Position numbers and translations under genes: made by a program. Below the pieces are notes generated by a model. It was not told the DNA's origin. It worked only from the letters and a program-made list of their open reading frames with translations, and searched no databases. DNA of 35,727 nucleotides from Bacilli bacterium (GTDB lineage Bacteria; Bacillota_I; Bacilli_A; RF39; UBA660), in NCBI GenBank assembly GCA_016290195.1, contig JAEETF010000030.1, forward strand, positions 1 through 35,727, given 5' to 3'. This document shows positions 22,927 to 30,301 of the stretch, one piece after another. The first letter of the stretch is position 1. Every line of letters begins with the position of its first letter.

Positions 22927-23241
22927 ATGGAATATATACAATATATAATAATAATTGCAGTTACAGTTCTTTTAGCAATTGCAATTGTTAAATCTAAAAA
23001 GAAAGATTTTCATATTGAAGCAAATAAATTAGTAGAGTATTTAGGTGGAAAAGATAATATTATTAATTATGAGGTTAATAAATCACGTTTTATTGTTAAT
23101 TTACATAATACAGAAATAGTTGATAAAGATGCTATTCAAAAAATGGGTGCTCAAGGTATTGTAGAAATTGAAAATCAACTAAAGATTATTTTTGGTAGTG
23201 ATTCAACTCAGTTAAAGAAACATATAGATCAATTAAAATGA
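22927..23241 (+). CDS. Membrane-anchored degenerate PTS EIIB-like protein
   Basis: A 104-residue protein: one N-terminal helix (YIQYIIIIAVTVLLAIAIV), then a domain matching glucose-type EIIB: EANKLVEYLGGKDNIINYE...DKDAIQKMGAQGIVEIENQLKIIFGSDSTQLKKHI. In EIIB the phosphorylated cysteine lies in C-[IV]-T-R-L-R; here the segment reads N51-K52-S53-R54-F55-I56, so the Cys is Asn and it cannot carry out phosphotransfer in the normal way. No EIIC or EIIA is adjacent. It may be a sensor or binding relic of the fold. ATG 22927 is chosen for its AGGTGAT site. Confidence 0.75.
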   Translation: MEYIQYIIIIAVTVLLAIAIVKSKKKDFHIEANKLVEYLGGKDNIINYEVNKSRFIVNLHNTEIVDKDAIQKMGAQGIVEIENQLKIIFGSDSTQLKKHIDQLK

Positions 23242-23260
23242 CAAAATTTGTCATTTTTTT
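23235..23260 (+). terminator. Terminator of the EIIB-like gene
   Basis: AAAATGACA pairs with TGTCATTTT around AAATT, followed by T. The stem overlaps the stop codon. Confidence 0.87.
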
Positions 23261-23271
23261 CATTTTTCGAC

Positions 23272-23305
23272 AAAATTCTACATATTTATAATGTAGAATT
23301 TTTTT
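23272..23305 (+). promoter_or_regulatory. 12-bp dyad with -10 in its loop and T tract before the kinase gene
   Basis: AAAATTCTACAT (23272-23283) pairs with ATGTAGAATTTT (23291-23302) around a 7-base loop. TATAAT (23287-23292) sits across the loop, a weak -35 TCGACA (23267-23272) is 14 bases before it, and a T7 run follows. It can be read as an operator over a promoter or as a second terminator just before the kinase ribosome site (GAGGTGAT). Confidence 0.55.
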
Positions 23306-23316
23306 GAGGTGATATA

Positions 23317-24510
23317 ATGAATTTTCTATTAGTATTATTATTTTCATTTATTATTATTTTATTTCCATTATTAACTTATTTATTCTTTGTAGCATATAAT
23401 AAAAATATTGATTCTAAATTAAATAAATTTTATTTTGGATTAGCATTAATTACAATATATTATTTACAAATAAAGTACTTACAAATTAATTATGATAGTA
23501 GTGTAATTATAATAACTTTTATACCACTTTTAATAGCCATAATAAAAGATGATAAAATTAGTATATCTATTCTTATGATTATTCAAATATTAACGTTATA
23601 TATAATTTATAAATATAATATTTATTCTTTATTAATACTTCATTTAATAATTATAATAATATCTTTAGTAAGAAAAAACAAATTATTTCCAGTTATATAT
23701 TTTAGTATAATTAGTATATTTTTATTTATAGAATTAAGATATAATATTTTGCTATTAATATTTAATTATCTAGCTATTAATATACTTTATCTATTTATTG
23801 ATATATTTTTAAAAAAGGGTGATAAGATTATAAATTATCATATGTCTCTTAAAGAAATAGAACAAGAAAAACAAATACAACAATCATTATTTAAGATTGC
23901 TCATGAAATTAAAAACCCACTTGCTGTATGTAAAGGTTATTTTGATATGTTAGATTTAAATAATAAAAAACATATAGAAAAATATATTCCAGTTATTAAA
24001 GAAGAAATAGAACATTCTTTGTTAATATTACAAGATTTTTTATCAATAACTAAAATTAAAGTAGAAAAAGATATTATGGATATAAATATGTTAGTTGAAG
24101 AAGTAAATGATAATTTTAAACCATTATTTAAAAATAAAAAAATACATAATAATATAAAACTTATAGATGATGAAGTATATATTAATGGTGATTATAATCG
24201 TTTAAAACAAGTATTAATTAATATTGTTAAAAATAGTATAGAAGCATTAAATAAAGAAAATTCTAAAATAAATATTATGACTATGAAAAATAATAAATAT
24301 TTTCAAATAATTGTTGAAGATAATGGAGTAGGCATGGATGAAGAAGTAATAAAACACTTTTCTGAACCATTTTATACAACTAAACAAAATGGTACAGGTT
24401 TGGGTATTACTTTATCAAAAGAAATATTAAAAGAACATAATGCAACAATTACTTATAAATCAGAGAAAATGATTGGAACTAAAGTATTAATAAATATACC
24501 ATTGAACTAA
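23317..24510 (+). CDS. Orphan membrane histidine kinase (KinB-like)
   Basis: About six membrane helices fill residues 1-165, with almost no extracellular domain, as in the sporulation kinase KinB. A short linker (EIEQEKQIQQSLFKIA) leads to the H-box HEIKNPLAVCKGY (H196), and then the ATPase boxes: N-box LKQVLINIVKNSIEA, G1 VEDNGVGMD, F-box EPFYTTK and G2 GTGLGITLSKEI. No response regulator is adjacent. In a sporulating Bacilli member such a kinase could feed Spo0F/Spo0A; that is inferred from the layout and orphan state. GAGGTGAT precedes the ATG. Confidence 0.88.
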   Translation: MNFLLVLLFSFIIILFPLLTYLFFVAYNKNIDSKLNKFYFGLALITIYYLQIKYLQINYDSSVIIITFIPLLIAIIKDDKISISILMIIQILTLYIIYKYNIYSLLILHLIIIIISLVRKNKLFPVIYFSIISIFLFIELRYNILLLIFNYLAINILYLFIDIFLKKGDKIINYHMSLKEIEQEKQIQQSLFKIAHEIKNPLAVCKGYFDMLDLNNKKHIEKYIPVIKEEIEHSLLILQDFLSITKIKVEKDIMDINMLVEEVNDNFKPLFKNKKIHNNIKLIDDEVYINGDYNRLKQVLINIVKNSIEALNKENSKINIMTMKNNKYFQIIVEDNGVGMDEEVIKHFSEPFYTTKQNGTGLGITLSKEILKEHNATITYKSEKMIGTKVLINIPLN

Positions 24511-24511
24511 A

Positions 24512-24532
24512 AAAGAGTACTTAGTACTCTTT
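24512..24532. terminator. Bidirectional terminator between kinase and PBP1 genes
   Basis: AAAGAGTAC pairs with GTACTCTTT around TTA, with A and T flanks on both sides. It touches the stop codon of the PBP gene. Confidence 0.85.
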
Positions 24533-27464
24533 AATTTGTTGTATTATTATTTGTATTACTATTGTTATTGTTGTTTGTATTTGTTTTAGCAACATAATTA
24601 ACAGTTCTTGTTAATACCTTTTCTTCACCTTTGTAAGTAACAACATATGTAATTGTATATGTATCAGTTTTATTTATATCAATTTCGCTAAAACTATTAA
24701 GTGACTTTTTATCAGATTTTCTAACAATAGTTATATCTGGATTTTTAGATGTAACTGCTGTTTTAGTAACATCTTTACCATTTTCTTTTATAGTTACTGA
24801 TTGATCAGTATATTTTTGACCAACAGTAATATCAATAGTTTCTTTACCAGCTAATTCTATTTCGATATAATCATCAGCTACATGTTTAACATTAACACTT
24901 TTACCATCACTCATATTTGCTTTAAAGATACTATAACAAGTCTTAACAATATATGTATAGTCAGTATCTTTTTTGTCATTATCAAATGATGTAGTAAATG
25001 TTTTATCTTTAGTAAATCCTAAGAATTCTTCACCACTAGATGTTTTTCTATAAACGTTATATCCAACTTCACCAATATATCCTTGATTATATTCTAAACG
25101 AGCATTTATTTCTTTTTGAAGAGTTCCTTCATCTTGGAATATACTAGATAATAGTTTTTTAATATATTCTGGGTTTATAGCATCAGGAGTAGCAATACCA
25201 TCCCAAGTAAGAACTACTTTTTTATTATCCTTAATTTCAGCTTTTAAATTACTTACATTATCAAGTTTTGAATATCTAGTAGATACTTCGGTTGGTTCTG
25301 TACCACGTTTAAATAATTCAGTAACTTTTAAATCATCAGGTGTAAATTCACTTGGAAGTTTAGCAGGATTAGTATCTCTTTCAACAGTAACAGAAACAAC
25401 ACTCGAAGGTCTATCAAATGGTATATCTTCTGTAAATATTCCTTCAGCAACAGCTTTGAAAATACGTGAGTTTTGACCACTACTAATAACATTGTAATAA
25501 TCTTCATAAACTTGGTCATAACCATACCATACAGCTATTGAATATTGTGGTGTAATACCAGCTACCCAAATATCATTAACAGCATTATTTGGAAGATTAT
25601 ACTCATCAAATATTGCTTGTGGGAAATTAGATGTACCAGTTTTGGCACCAAATGTTACACCATTAACGTATGAATAACGTCCAAGTGCAGAACCAGCGGT
25701 TGAAACTAATACACTTGAAATCATATAAGCGGTATCTTCTCCCATAGCTCTTGTTTTTTGTACTTTTCTATTATATACTTCACCAGAATCACGGAATACT
25801 ATTTTAGTGAAACTATAAGGTTTAATATAGTAACCACCATTAGCAAATGCTGCATAAGCTGCTGCAAGCGATAATGGACATTCTCCTTCATATCCACCTA
25901 AGGCATGTGATTCATATAAACCATCTTTATCATCAGGGGAAAGACCTAAACCTCTAACAAATTGATCAATATTATCACGATTATTAGCTTGGAAAGCTTT
26001 AAGAGCTGGAATATTCCAAGAACCCATTACAGCTTCTCTTAAAGTTAATATTCCATTATAAGTATAATTCCAATTATCAATTCTTAATCCACTACTATAA
26101 GCATGTGGTTCATCTCCAAAAAGGGTATATGTAGACCAGTTTTCAAATTCAATACCAGGACCATAATCATATAAAGGTTTAGCAGTAGAACCAATATGTT
26201 TTTTAATCATAGTAGCATAGTTATATTGACGAAGACCGTCATTATTTCTTTTACCACCAATTGCAACAATTGCACCAGTATTAACATCAACAACAGCAAT
26301 ACCTGCTTGAACACGATCATTTTGCCATTCATAAGTATTTCCAGTTACAGGACTTTCAACACCTTGCATAACACTATTAACATGATCTTGTTTTGTACGA
26401 TCCATAGTTGTCCAAATTTCCATTGGTGTGTCATATGGATCAATTTCTAATCCTTCTTCGGCATACATATCTATAACATCTTGAACAACCATATCAATAA
26501 ATTGTTGATACTCTCCACCTTGAGATTCATGTTCTTTAAGAATAAGTTTATCAATAGTCATTTCTCTAGCTATTAATCTTTCTTCTTCAGTAATGTATCC
26601 ATGATCTTCCATAAGTTGAAGAACAATTCTTCTTCTTTCTTCGGCAGCCTCAGGATCTAGATATGGGTCATAAGCATTAGGTGCTTGGAAAAGACCAGCA
26701 ATCATAGCAGCTTCAGCAAGGTTAACATCTTTAGCATGTTTTCCAAAATATGTTAAACAAGCTTGTTCAACACCATAAGCTCCATTATTAATAACTGTTG
26801 TTCCACCTAAGAAATTATAGTTAGCATAGAATTCAAATATTTCTTTTTTAGTATAATTTTTTTCAATTTTAAATATTGACATATAAATATCTGTAAATTT
26901 TCTTTTAATACCTTCTAAACCAGAAGCAGCTTTGTTGAATTTTTTATCGGTAACACTATTTTTAGATATTTGCATTGTAAGAGTAGAAGCACCACCGGCA
27001 TCTTGTCCCATTGCTTGTCCAAAACTTGCTTTAGCAAAACGAGGTAAATCAAAACCATTATGAATGAAAAATCTTGAGTCTTCAGTAGCTATAATTGCAT
27101 CTATTAAAACTTCTGCCATATCTTCAAAGGCAATTTTCTCACGTTTTTCATTTCCTATTTTAGCTATCATTTGCCCATTCGCATCATAAATAATAGTAGA
27201 TTCTTGTTGATATAGATTTTTAGGATCAAAATCAGGAGCATTTTTAATAATTGAAGCAATAAATATAATTCCTGCAGTTACAACAGCTAAAATCGCAATA
27301 ATAATTATAATAAGAAAAATTTTAAGCATCATCATTATATTATCTTTTTTGATTCTAAATTTTTTCTTTGTTTTAACCGCATTATTATTTGGGTTATCAA
27401 CATTAATTTTCTTTTCTTTTTTTGAACCCTTTTTAAATAGATTTTCCTTTTTTAATTTTTTCAT
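24531..27464 (-). CDS. Class A penicillin-binding protein (PBP1, transglycosylase/transpeptidase)
   Basis: A 977-residue bifunctional peptidoglycan synthase. A basic cytoplasmic tail and one membrane helix (about 47-73) come first. The GT51 domain follows with ATEDSRFFIHNGFDLPRF, including the catalytic Glu, and GGASTLTMQISKN. The transpeptidase has S-T-A-K in HIGSTAKPL, S-W-N in MGSWNIPA and K-T-G in AKTGTSNF. A fibronectin type III-like region (SNLKAEIKDNKKVVLTWDG to TYIVKTC) and an Ig-like segment lie near the C-terminus, which ends in an Asn/Thr-rich tail. It overlaps recU by four bases, the conserved recU-ponA pair of Bacilli. The extracellular C-terminus may contact the wall or surface. 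Confidence 0.95.
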   Translation of the reverse strand: MKKLKKENLFKKGSKKEKKINVDNPNNNAVKTKKKFRIKKDNIMMMLKIFLIIIIIAILAVVTAGIIFIASIIKNAPDFDPKNLYQQESTIIYDANGQMIAKIGNEKREKIAFEDMAEVLIDAIIATEDSRFFIHNGFDLPRFAKASFGQAMGQDAGGASTLTMQISKNSVTDKKFNKAASGLEGIKRKFTDIYMSIFKIEKNYTKKEIFEFYANYNFLGGTTVINNGAYGVEQACLTYFGKHAKDVNLAEAAMIAGLFQAPNAYDPYLDPEAAEERRRIVLQLMEDHGYITEEERLIAREMTIDKLILKEHESQGGEYQQFIDMVVQDVIDMYAEEGLEIDPYDTPMEIWTTMDRTKQDHVNSVMQGVESPVTGNTYEWQNDRVQAGIAVVDVNTGAIVAIGGKRNNDGLRQYNYATMIKKHIGSTAKPLYDYGPGIEFENWSTYTLFGDEPHAYSSGLRIDNWNYTYNGILTLREAVMGSWNIPALKAFQANNRDNIDQFVRGLGLSPDDKDGLYESHALGGYEGECPLSLAAAYAAFANGGYYIKPYSFTKIVFRDSGEVYNRKVQKTRAMGEDTAYMISSVLVSTAGSALGRYSYVNGVTFGAKTGTSNFPQAIFDEYNLPNNAVNDIWVAGITPQYSIAVWYGYDQVYEDYYNVISSGQNSRIFKAVAEGIFTEDIPFDRPSSVVSVTVERDTNPAKLPSEFTPDDLKVTELFKRGTEPTEVSTRYSKLDNVSNLKAEIKDNKKVVLTWDGIATPDAINPEYIKKLLSSIFQDEGTLQKEINARLEYNQGYIGEVGYNVYRKTSSGEEFLGFTKDKTFTTSFDNDKKDTDYTYIVKTCYSIFKANMSDGKSVNVKHVADDYIEIELAGKETIDITVGQKYTDQSVTIKENGKDVTKTAVTSKNPDITIVRKSDKKSLNSFSEIDINKTDTYTITYVVTYKGEEKVLTRTVNYVAKTNTNNNNNSNTNNNTTN

Positions 27465-28039
27465 ACAAACTCTCCTTTTTCAAAGTATATGATGTCAATT
27501 ATTCTTAAGTAATCAAGACGTGGATTAAATCTTTCTTGTAATATATATCCTTTATCTTCAAAATAAGATACAGGAATAGATTTTCTTGTATTTTTTTCTA
27601 GAAACTCTAATAAGTATTTAGCTTCTAAAAAATATGTAACATTTAAATTAGTAAATCTTACAATTAAAAAAGCAATACCACCATGATTTAAAACTTTTCT
27701 TAAATGTTCTATTTGATGATCATGAATATTTCTAAGAGGAAAATATTCAGTATTTAATGTTTCTTTTGCTTCAAAGTCAATATATTTACCATTATAGATA
27801 CCATTATAATCAGTAGTAGATGGAGTTTTGAAATAAGCTTCTTTAATTACTGCATCTTCTCTTGACTTAAAATCGACTTTAACAATAGTAACAGGAGTTG
27901 GTTTTTTATAAATGACAGCTCTATCTGTTACAAGGTAATAATTGTTTGTTTGATTTAAATCATCTTCTAAGTTCATACCTCTGTTCTTATAATTTACTTG
28001 ATTATTATATACTTTTGCTAGACCATTTGGGTATTTCAC
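27461..28039 (-). CDS. recU: Holliday junction resolvase RecU
   Basis: RecU cuts Holliday junctions in recombination and chromosome segregation. Hallmarks are NRGMNLEDDLNQTNNYY, KKPTPVTIVKV, FKTPSTTDYNGIYNGKYIDFEAKE (the D and ExK are metal-binding catalytic residues), FPLRNIHDHQIEHL and the late PRLDYL. The start is GTG 28039, since AAGGTGAT ends four bases before it; the first GTG at 28048 is itself part of that site. Length 192 residues is normal. The order recU-PBP1, divergent from gpsB, is as in B. subtilis. Confidence 0.95.
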   Translation of the reverse strand: MKYPNGLAKVYNNQVNYKNRGMNLEDDLNQTNNYYLVTDRAVIYKKPTPVTIVKVDFKSREDAVIKEAYFKTPSTTDYNGIYNGKYIDFEAKETLNTEYFPLRNIHDHQIEHLRKVLNHGGIAFLIVRFTNLNVTYFLEAKYLLEFLEKNTRKSIPVSYFEDKGYILQERFNPRLDYLRIIDIIYFEKGEFV

Positions 28040-28056
28040 AAATATCACCTTATCTT

Positions 28057-28062
28057 ATTATA
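28057..28062 (-). promoter_or_regulatory. -10 element of recU-PBP1
   Basis: TATAAT on the minus strand (in TAGTATAATAAG), followed by AAGGTGAT and GTG. Confidence 0.55.
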
Positions 28063-28159
28063 CTATAATAAAAAAAATTTTTCTACAATTATTAGCTAGT
28101 TTTGTCGATTTGCAACATACTACTTAGAAAATATGTTAATTTATAACAGAGGTGATAAT

Positions 28160-28258
28160 GTGGATAGAAATTTTCATATACAAGTTATGCTTAATAATAT
28201 GATTAATGATGTACAATATGTCCAAAGGAACTACTTAATTCGAAAGAGAAGAAAGTAG
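28160..28258 (+). CDS. Possible 32-aa basic peptide
   Basis: GTG 28160 opens a 32-codon frame reading VDRNFHIQVMLNNMINDVQY and ending VQRNYLIRKRRK. It is preceded by AGAGGTGAT (28149-28157), the same site used by confirmed genes here, which is the main support. The peptide is amphipathic with a strongly basic C-terminus. An ATG two bases earlier, in another frame, gives a 14-codon peptide and is less attractive. I recognise no family. Confidence 0.4.
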   Translation: MDRNFHIQVMLNNMINDVQYVQRNYLIRKRRK

Positions 28259-28273
28259 TTTTATTTATTTTTA

Positions 28274-28285
28274 TGACATATGTCA
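28274..28285. repeat. Perfect 12-bp palindrome upstream of gpsB
   Basis: TGACATATGTCA sits eight bases before TTGACA. It could be an operator for a dimeric regulator; none is identified. Confidence 0.5.
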
Positions 28286-28348
28286 CCAAACATTGACAAA
28301 AAGACAAAATTTTGAGAAAATATAGTATAGATAAAAAGAGGTGATGGT

Positions 28349-28675
28349 ATGTCTCAAGATAGAATTTTACTTACAACTAAAGATATTTTGGAAAAAGAAT
28401 TCAAAATAGATACAAGAGGTTATAGACCACAAGAAGTTGATAAGTTTTTGGATATTATTATTAGAGACTATGAAGAATTTAATCAAATTCTAAAAGAAGT
28501 TGAAGATGAAAAGAAAGAACTTGCTGAAGAAAATATAAGATTAAAACAAGATATGCGTATATTAAAAACAAAACTAGATGTTGTAAAAGATGGAAATACT
28601 GCAGAAATAAATAATGCTGATATTTTAAGAAGATTATCTAGTCTTGAAAAATTAGTTTATGGAAAAGAAGAATAA
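28349..28675 (+). CDS. gpsB: Cell division protein GpsB (DivIVA family)
   Basis: GpsB moves PBP1 between sidewall and septum and docks wall enzymes by their cytoplasmic tails. The 108-residue protein has the DivIVA-type membrane-binding N-terminus (LTTKDILEKEFKIDTRGYRPQEVDKFLDIIIRDY), a coiled coil over about residues 35-75, and a short C-terminal helix bundle (DILRRLSSLEKLVYG) that forms the GpsB hexamer. It lies next to the PBP1 gene and immediately before the RNase P RNA, the same order as in B. subtilis. AGAGGTGAT precedes the ATG. Confidence 0.95.
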   Translation: MSQDRILLTTKDILEKEFKIDTRGYRPQEVDKFLDIIIRDYEEFNQILKEVEDEKKELAEENIRLKQDMRILKTKLDVVKDGNTAEINNADILRRLSSLEKLVYGKEE

Positions 28676-29034
28676 TATTTTGACAAACGCTGCATTTTTC
28701 ATGATGTAGAGGAAAGTCCATGCTTGCACAGTCTGTGATGACTGTAGTTTTCGTGCGTAGGGAAAAAATAACCTACGGTAGTATGTAAATACTAACGGAA
28801 CTGAATAAACCTAAGTCTTTGATATGGTTTTAGTAGGTATAAAGTGCCATAGTGACGATGCTAAAGAGAAATTTTTAGAGTGGAACGCGGTAAACCCCTC
28901 GAGCAAGAAACCCAAATTTGGTAGGGGAACTAGTCCAAGAGAATCGAATTAAGGACTGGATGGGATATCCCATAGATAAATGTTTGTCGCCTTTTTAAGG
29001 AACAGAACATGGCTTATAAAATATTATTTTTTTT
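28671..29034 (+). ncRNA. rnpB: RNase P RNA, class B (Bacillus type)
   Basis: The catalytic RNA that matures tRNA 5' ends. The conserved blocks are present: GAGGAAAGTCCATGCTTGCAC near the 5' end, AAAGTGCCATAGTGACGA, GTGGAACGCGGTAAACCCCT, CGAGCAAGAAACCCAAATTT, GGTAGGGGAAC and the closing ACAGAACATGGCTTATAA. P1 is formed by AATAATATTTT (28671-28681) and AAAATATTATT (29018-29028), followed by T6, so P1 doubles as the terminator stem. The P1 5' strand includes the gpsB stop codon. About 360 bases, somewhat shorter than the B. subtilis RNA. No separate promoter is clear; it may be processed from the gpsB transcript. Confidence 0.96.
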
Positions 29035-29055
29035 AATTTAAAAGAAAGTTGGTGT

Positions 29056-29541
29056 GTGGTGAAAGAGATTGGTCAAAGATTGAAAGAAGCAAGAGAAAGC
29101 ATTGGTATTTCAATTGAAGAGGCTGCAGAAGATTTAAAAACTAGACCATCACAAATAGAAAATATGGAAGCAGGTAATATGGATGCTTTCAAAGATGTAT
29201 TTTATTTAAAATATTTTATTCGTGATTATGCGAAATATTTAGGATTAGATTATGATGATATGGTAGATGAGTTTAATGAATATTTATTTGATTTTACATC
29301 TAAAATATCAGTTGATGACATAAAAAATGCTCGTAAAAAAACATTAAAAGAAGATAAAGAAAAAGAAGAAAAAATTATGTCACCATATACAATAGAAAGA
29401 AAAGGAAGATTTTTTATTCCACTTTGGGTAGTTATTGCATTAATTATTGTTTTAATAGGAGTTGCATTAGTTGTTATTTTTAAACCATTTAGTGGTGGTG
29501 GTACTAAAACAAATAATGAACCAACTAATATAATTAATTAA
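29056..29541 (+). CDS. RodZ/YmfM-like helix-turn-helix membrane protein
   Basis: A 161-residue protein with an N-terminal helix-turn-helix domain (GQRLKEARESIGISIEEAAEDL to KYLGLDYDDMV), typical of RodZ, which links MreB to the membrane. A basic linker follows, then one membrane helix (VVIALIIVLIGVALVVIF) and a short extracellular tail. The large extracellular domain of E. coli RodZ is absent, as in YmfM of B. subtilis. The position just before pgsA and recA matches the ymfM-pgsA-cinA-recA order. The start is one of two adjacent GTG codons (29056 or 29059). Confidence 0.88.
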   Translation: MVKEIGQRLKEARESIGISIEEAAEDLKTRPSQIENMEAGNMDAFKDVFYLKYFIRDYAKYLGLDYDDMVDEFNEYLFDFTSKISVDDIKNARKKTLKEDKEKEEKIMSPYTIERKGRFFIPLWVVIALIIVLIGVALVVIFKPFSGGGTKTNNEPTNIIN

Positions 29542-29550
29542 GGAGGATTT

Positions 29551-30156
29551 ATGAATACTTCAAATAAATTAACAATATTTCGTATTTTTTTATCTTTTAT
29601 TATTGTAGCAATATTACTATTACCTTTTGAAGCATTAGGTATTGATTTACCAAAATTATTTGTTAATGAATTAATTGTTATGGATGTAAAATATATAATT
29701 GCAGGTGTATTATTTATTATTGCTTCTATTACAGATTTATTAGATGGATATTTGGCAAGAAAAAATAATTGTGTTACTGATCTTGGGAAAATGCTTGATG
29801 CAATTGCTGATAAGATACTTGTTAATCCAGTATTAGTTATACTTGCTGCAACAGGATTTATTCATCCAATTATACCAGTTGTTATTATTATTCGTGATTA
29901 CTTTGTTAATGGATTTAAAATGCAAGCTGGTAATAAGGGTGATGTAGTATCAGCAATTAGATTAGGCAAAATTAAAACTGTATGTATGATGATTGGAATT
30001 GCTTTAACATTATTATATAATATGCCATTTGAAACTATGAATATTAAGTGTTCTGACTTTTTACTTATAGTAGCAACTGTATTATCAGTAATATCTGCAG
30101 TTCAATATTATAATTTAACAAAAAAATATTTTACAGAAAATAAAAATTTGAATTGA
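29551..30156 (+). CDS. pgsA: CDP-diacylglycerol-glycerol-3-phosphate 3-phosphatidyltransferase
   Basis: PgsA makes phosphatidylglycerol phosphate, the precursor of phosphatidylglycerol that LtaS-type enzymes consume. The 201-residue membrane protein has the CDP-alcohol phosphotransferase motif D62xxD65GxxARx8GxxxDxxxD: D65-G66, A69-R70, G79, D83 and D87. About five to six helices are visible. The N-terminal NKLTIFRIFLSF matches the PgsA opening (NxPNxLTxxR). AAGGAGG lies before the ATG, nine bases after the YmfM-like gene. cinA, which follows pgsA in Bacillus, is absent; recA comes next with its own promoter. Confidence 0.93.
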   Translation: MNTSNKLTIFRIFLSFIIVAILLLPFEALGIDLPKLFVNELIVMDVKYIIAGVLFIIASITDLLDGYLARKNNCVTDLGKMLDAIADKILVNPVLVILAATGFIHPIIPVVIIIRDYFVNGFKMQAGNKGDVVSAIRLGKIKTVCMMIGIALTLLYNMPFETMNIKCSDFLLIVATVLSVISAVQYYNLTKKYFTENKNLN

Positions 30157-30166
30157 AATAATAACG

Positions 30167-30197
30167 AAAGTTCTATTTTTGAATAGAACTTTTTTTA
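30167..30197 (+). terminator. Terminator after pgsA
   Basis: AAAGTTCTATT pairs with AATAGAACTTT around TTTG, followed by more T. It separates the pgsA operon from recA. Confidence 0.88.
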
Positions 30198-30226
30198 TTT
30201 CTGTAAAAACTTTGTAAAAAAAATAA

Positions 30227-30240
30227 CAAACAAATGTTCG
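30227..30240 (+). promoter_or_regulatory. LexA (SOS) box upstream of recA
   Basis: CAAACAAATGTTCG matches the Firmicutes LexA box CGAACATATGTTCG at 12 of 14 positions, with an intact right half. It ends nine bases before the recA -35. lexA itself is not in this window. Confidence 0.75.
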
Positions 30241-30249
30241 AATTTAGTA

Positions 30250-30278
30250 TTGACAAGTGAAAAATATTATTATACAAT
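30250..30278 (+). promoter_or_regulatory. Promoter of recA
   Basis: -35 TTGACA (30250-30255), a 17-base spacer, and -10 TACAAT (30273-30278). GAGGAGG lies ahead of the ATG. Confidence 0.75.
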
Positions 30279-30301
30279 GTTAATGTAGAGGAGGAATTAA
30301 G

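Larger units (their letters stand above)
28063..28348. other. Divergent intergenic region between recU and gpsB
   Basis: About 290 bases. It holds the recU promoter, a possible 32-codon frame (28160-28258), a perfect 12-bp palindrome at 28274-28285, and a TTGACA (28293-28298) ahead of gpsB. The rest is AT-rich without further recognisable features. Confidence 0.5.
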
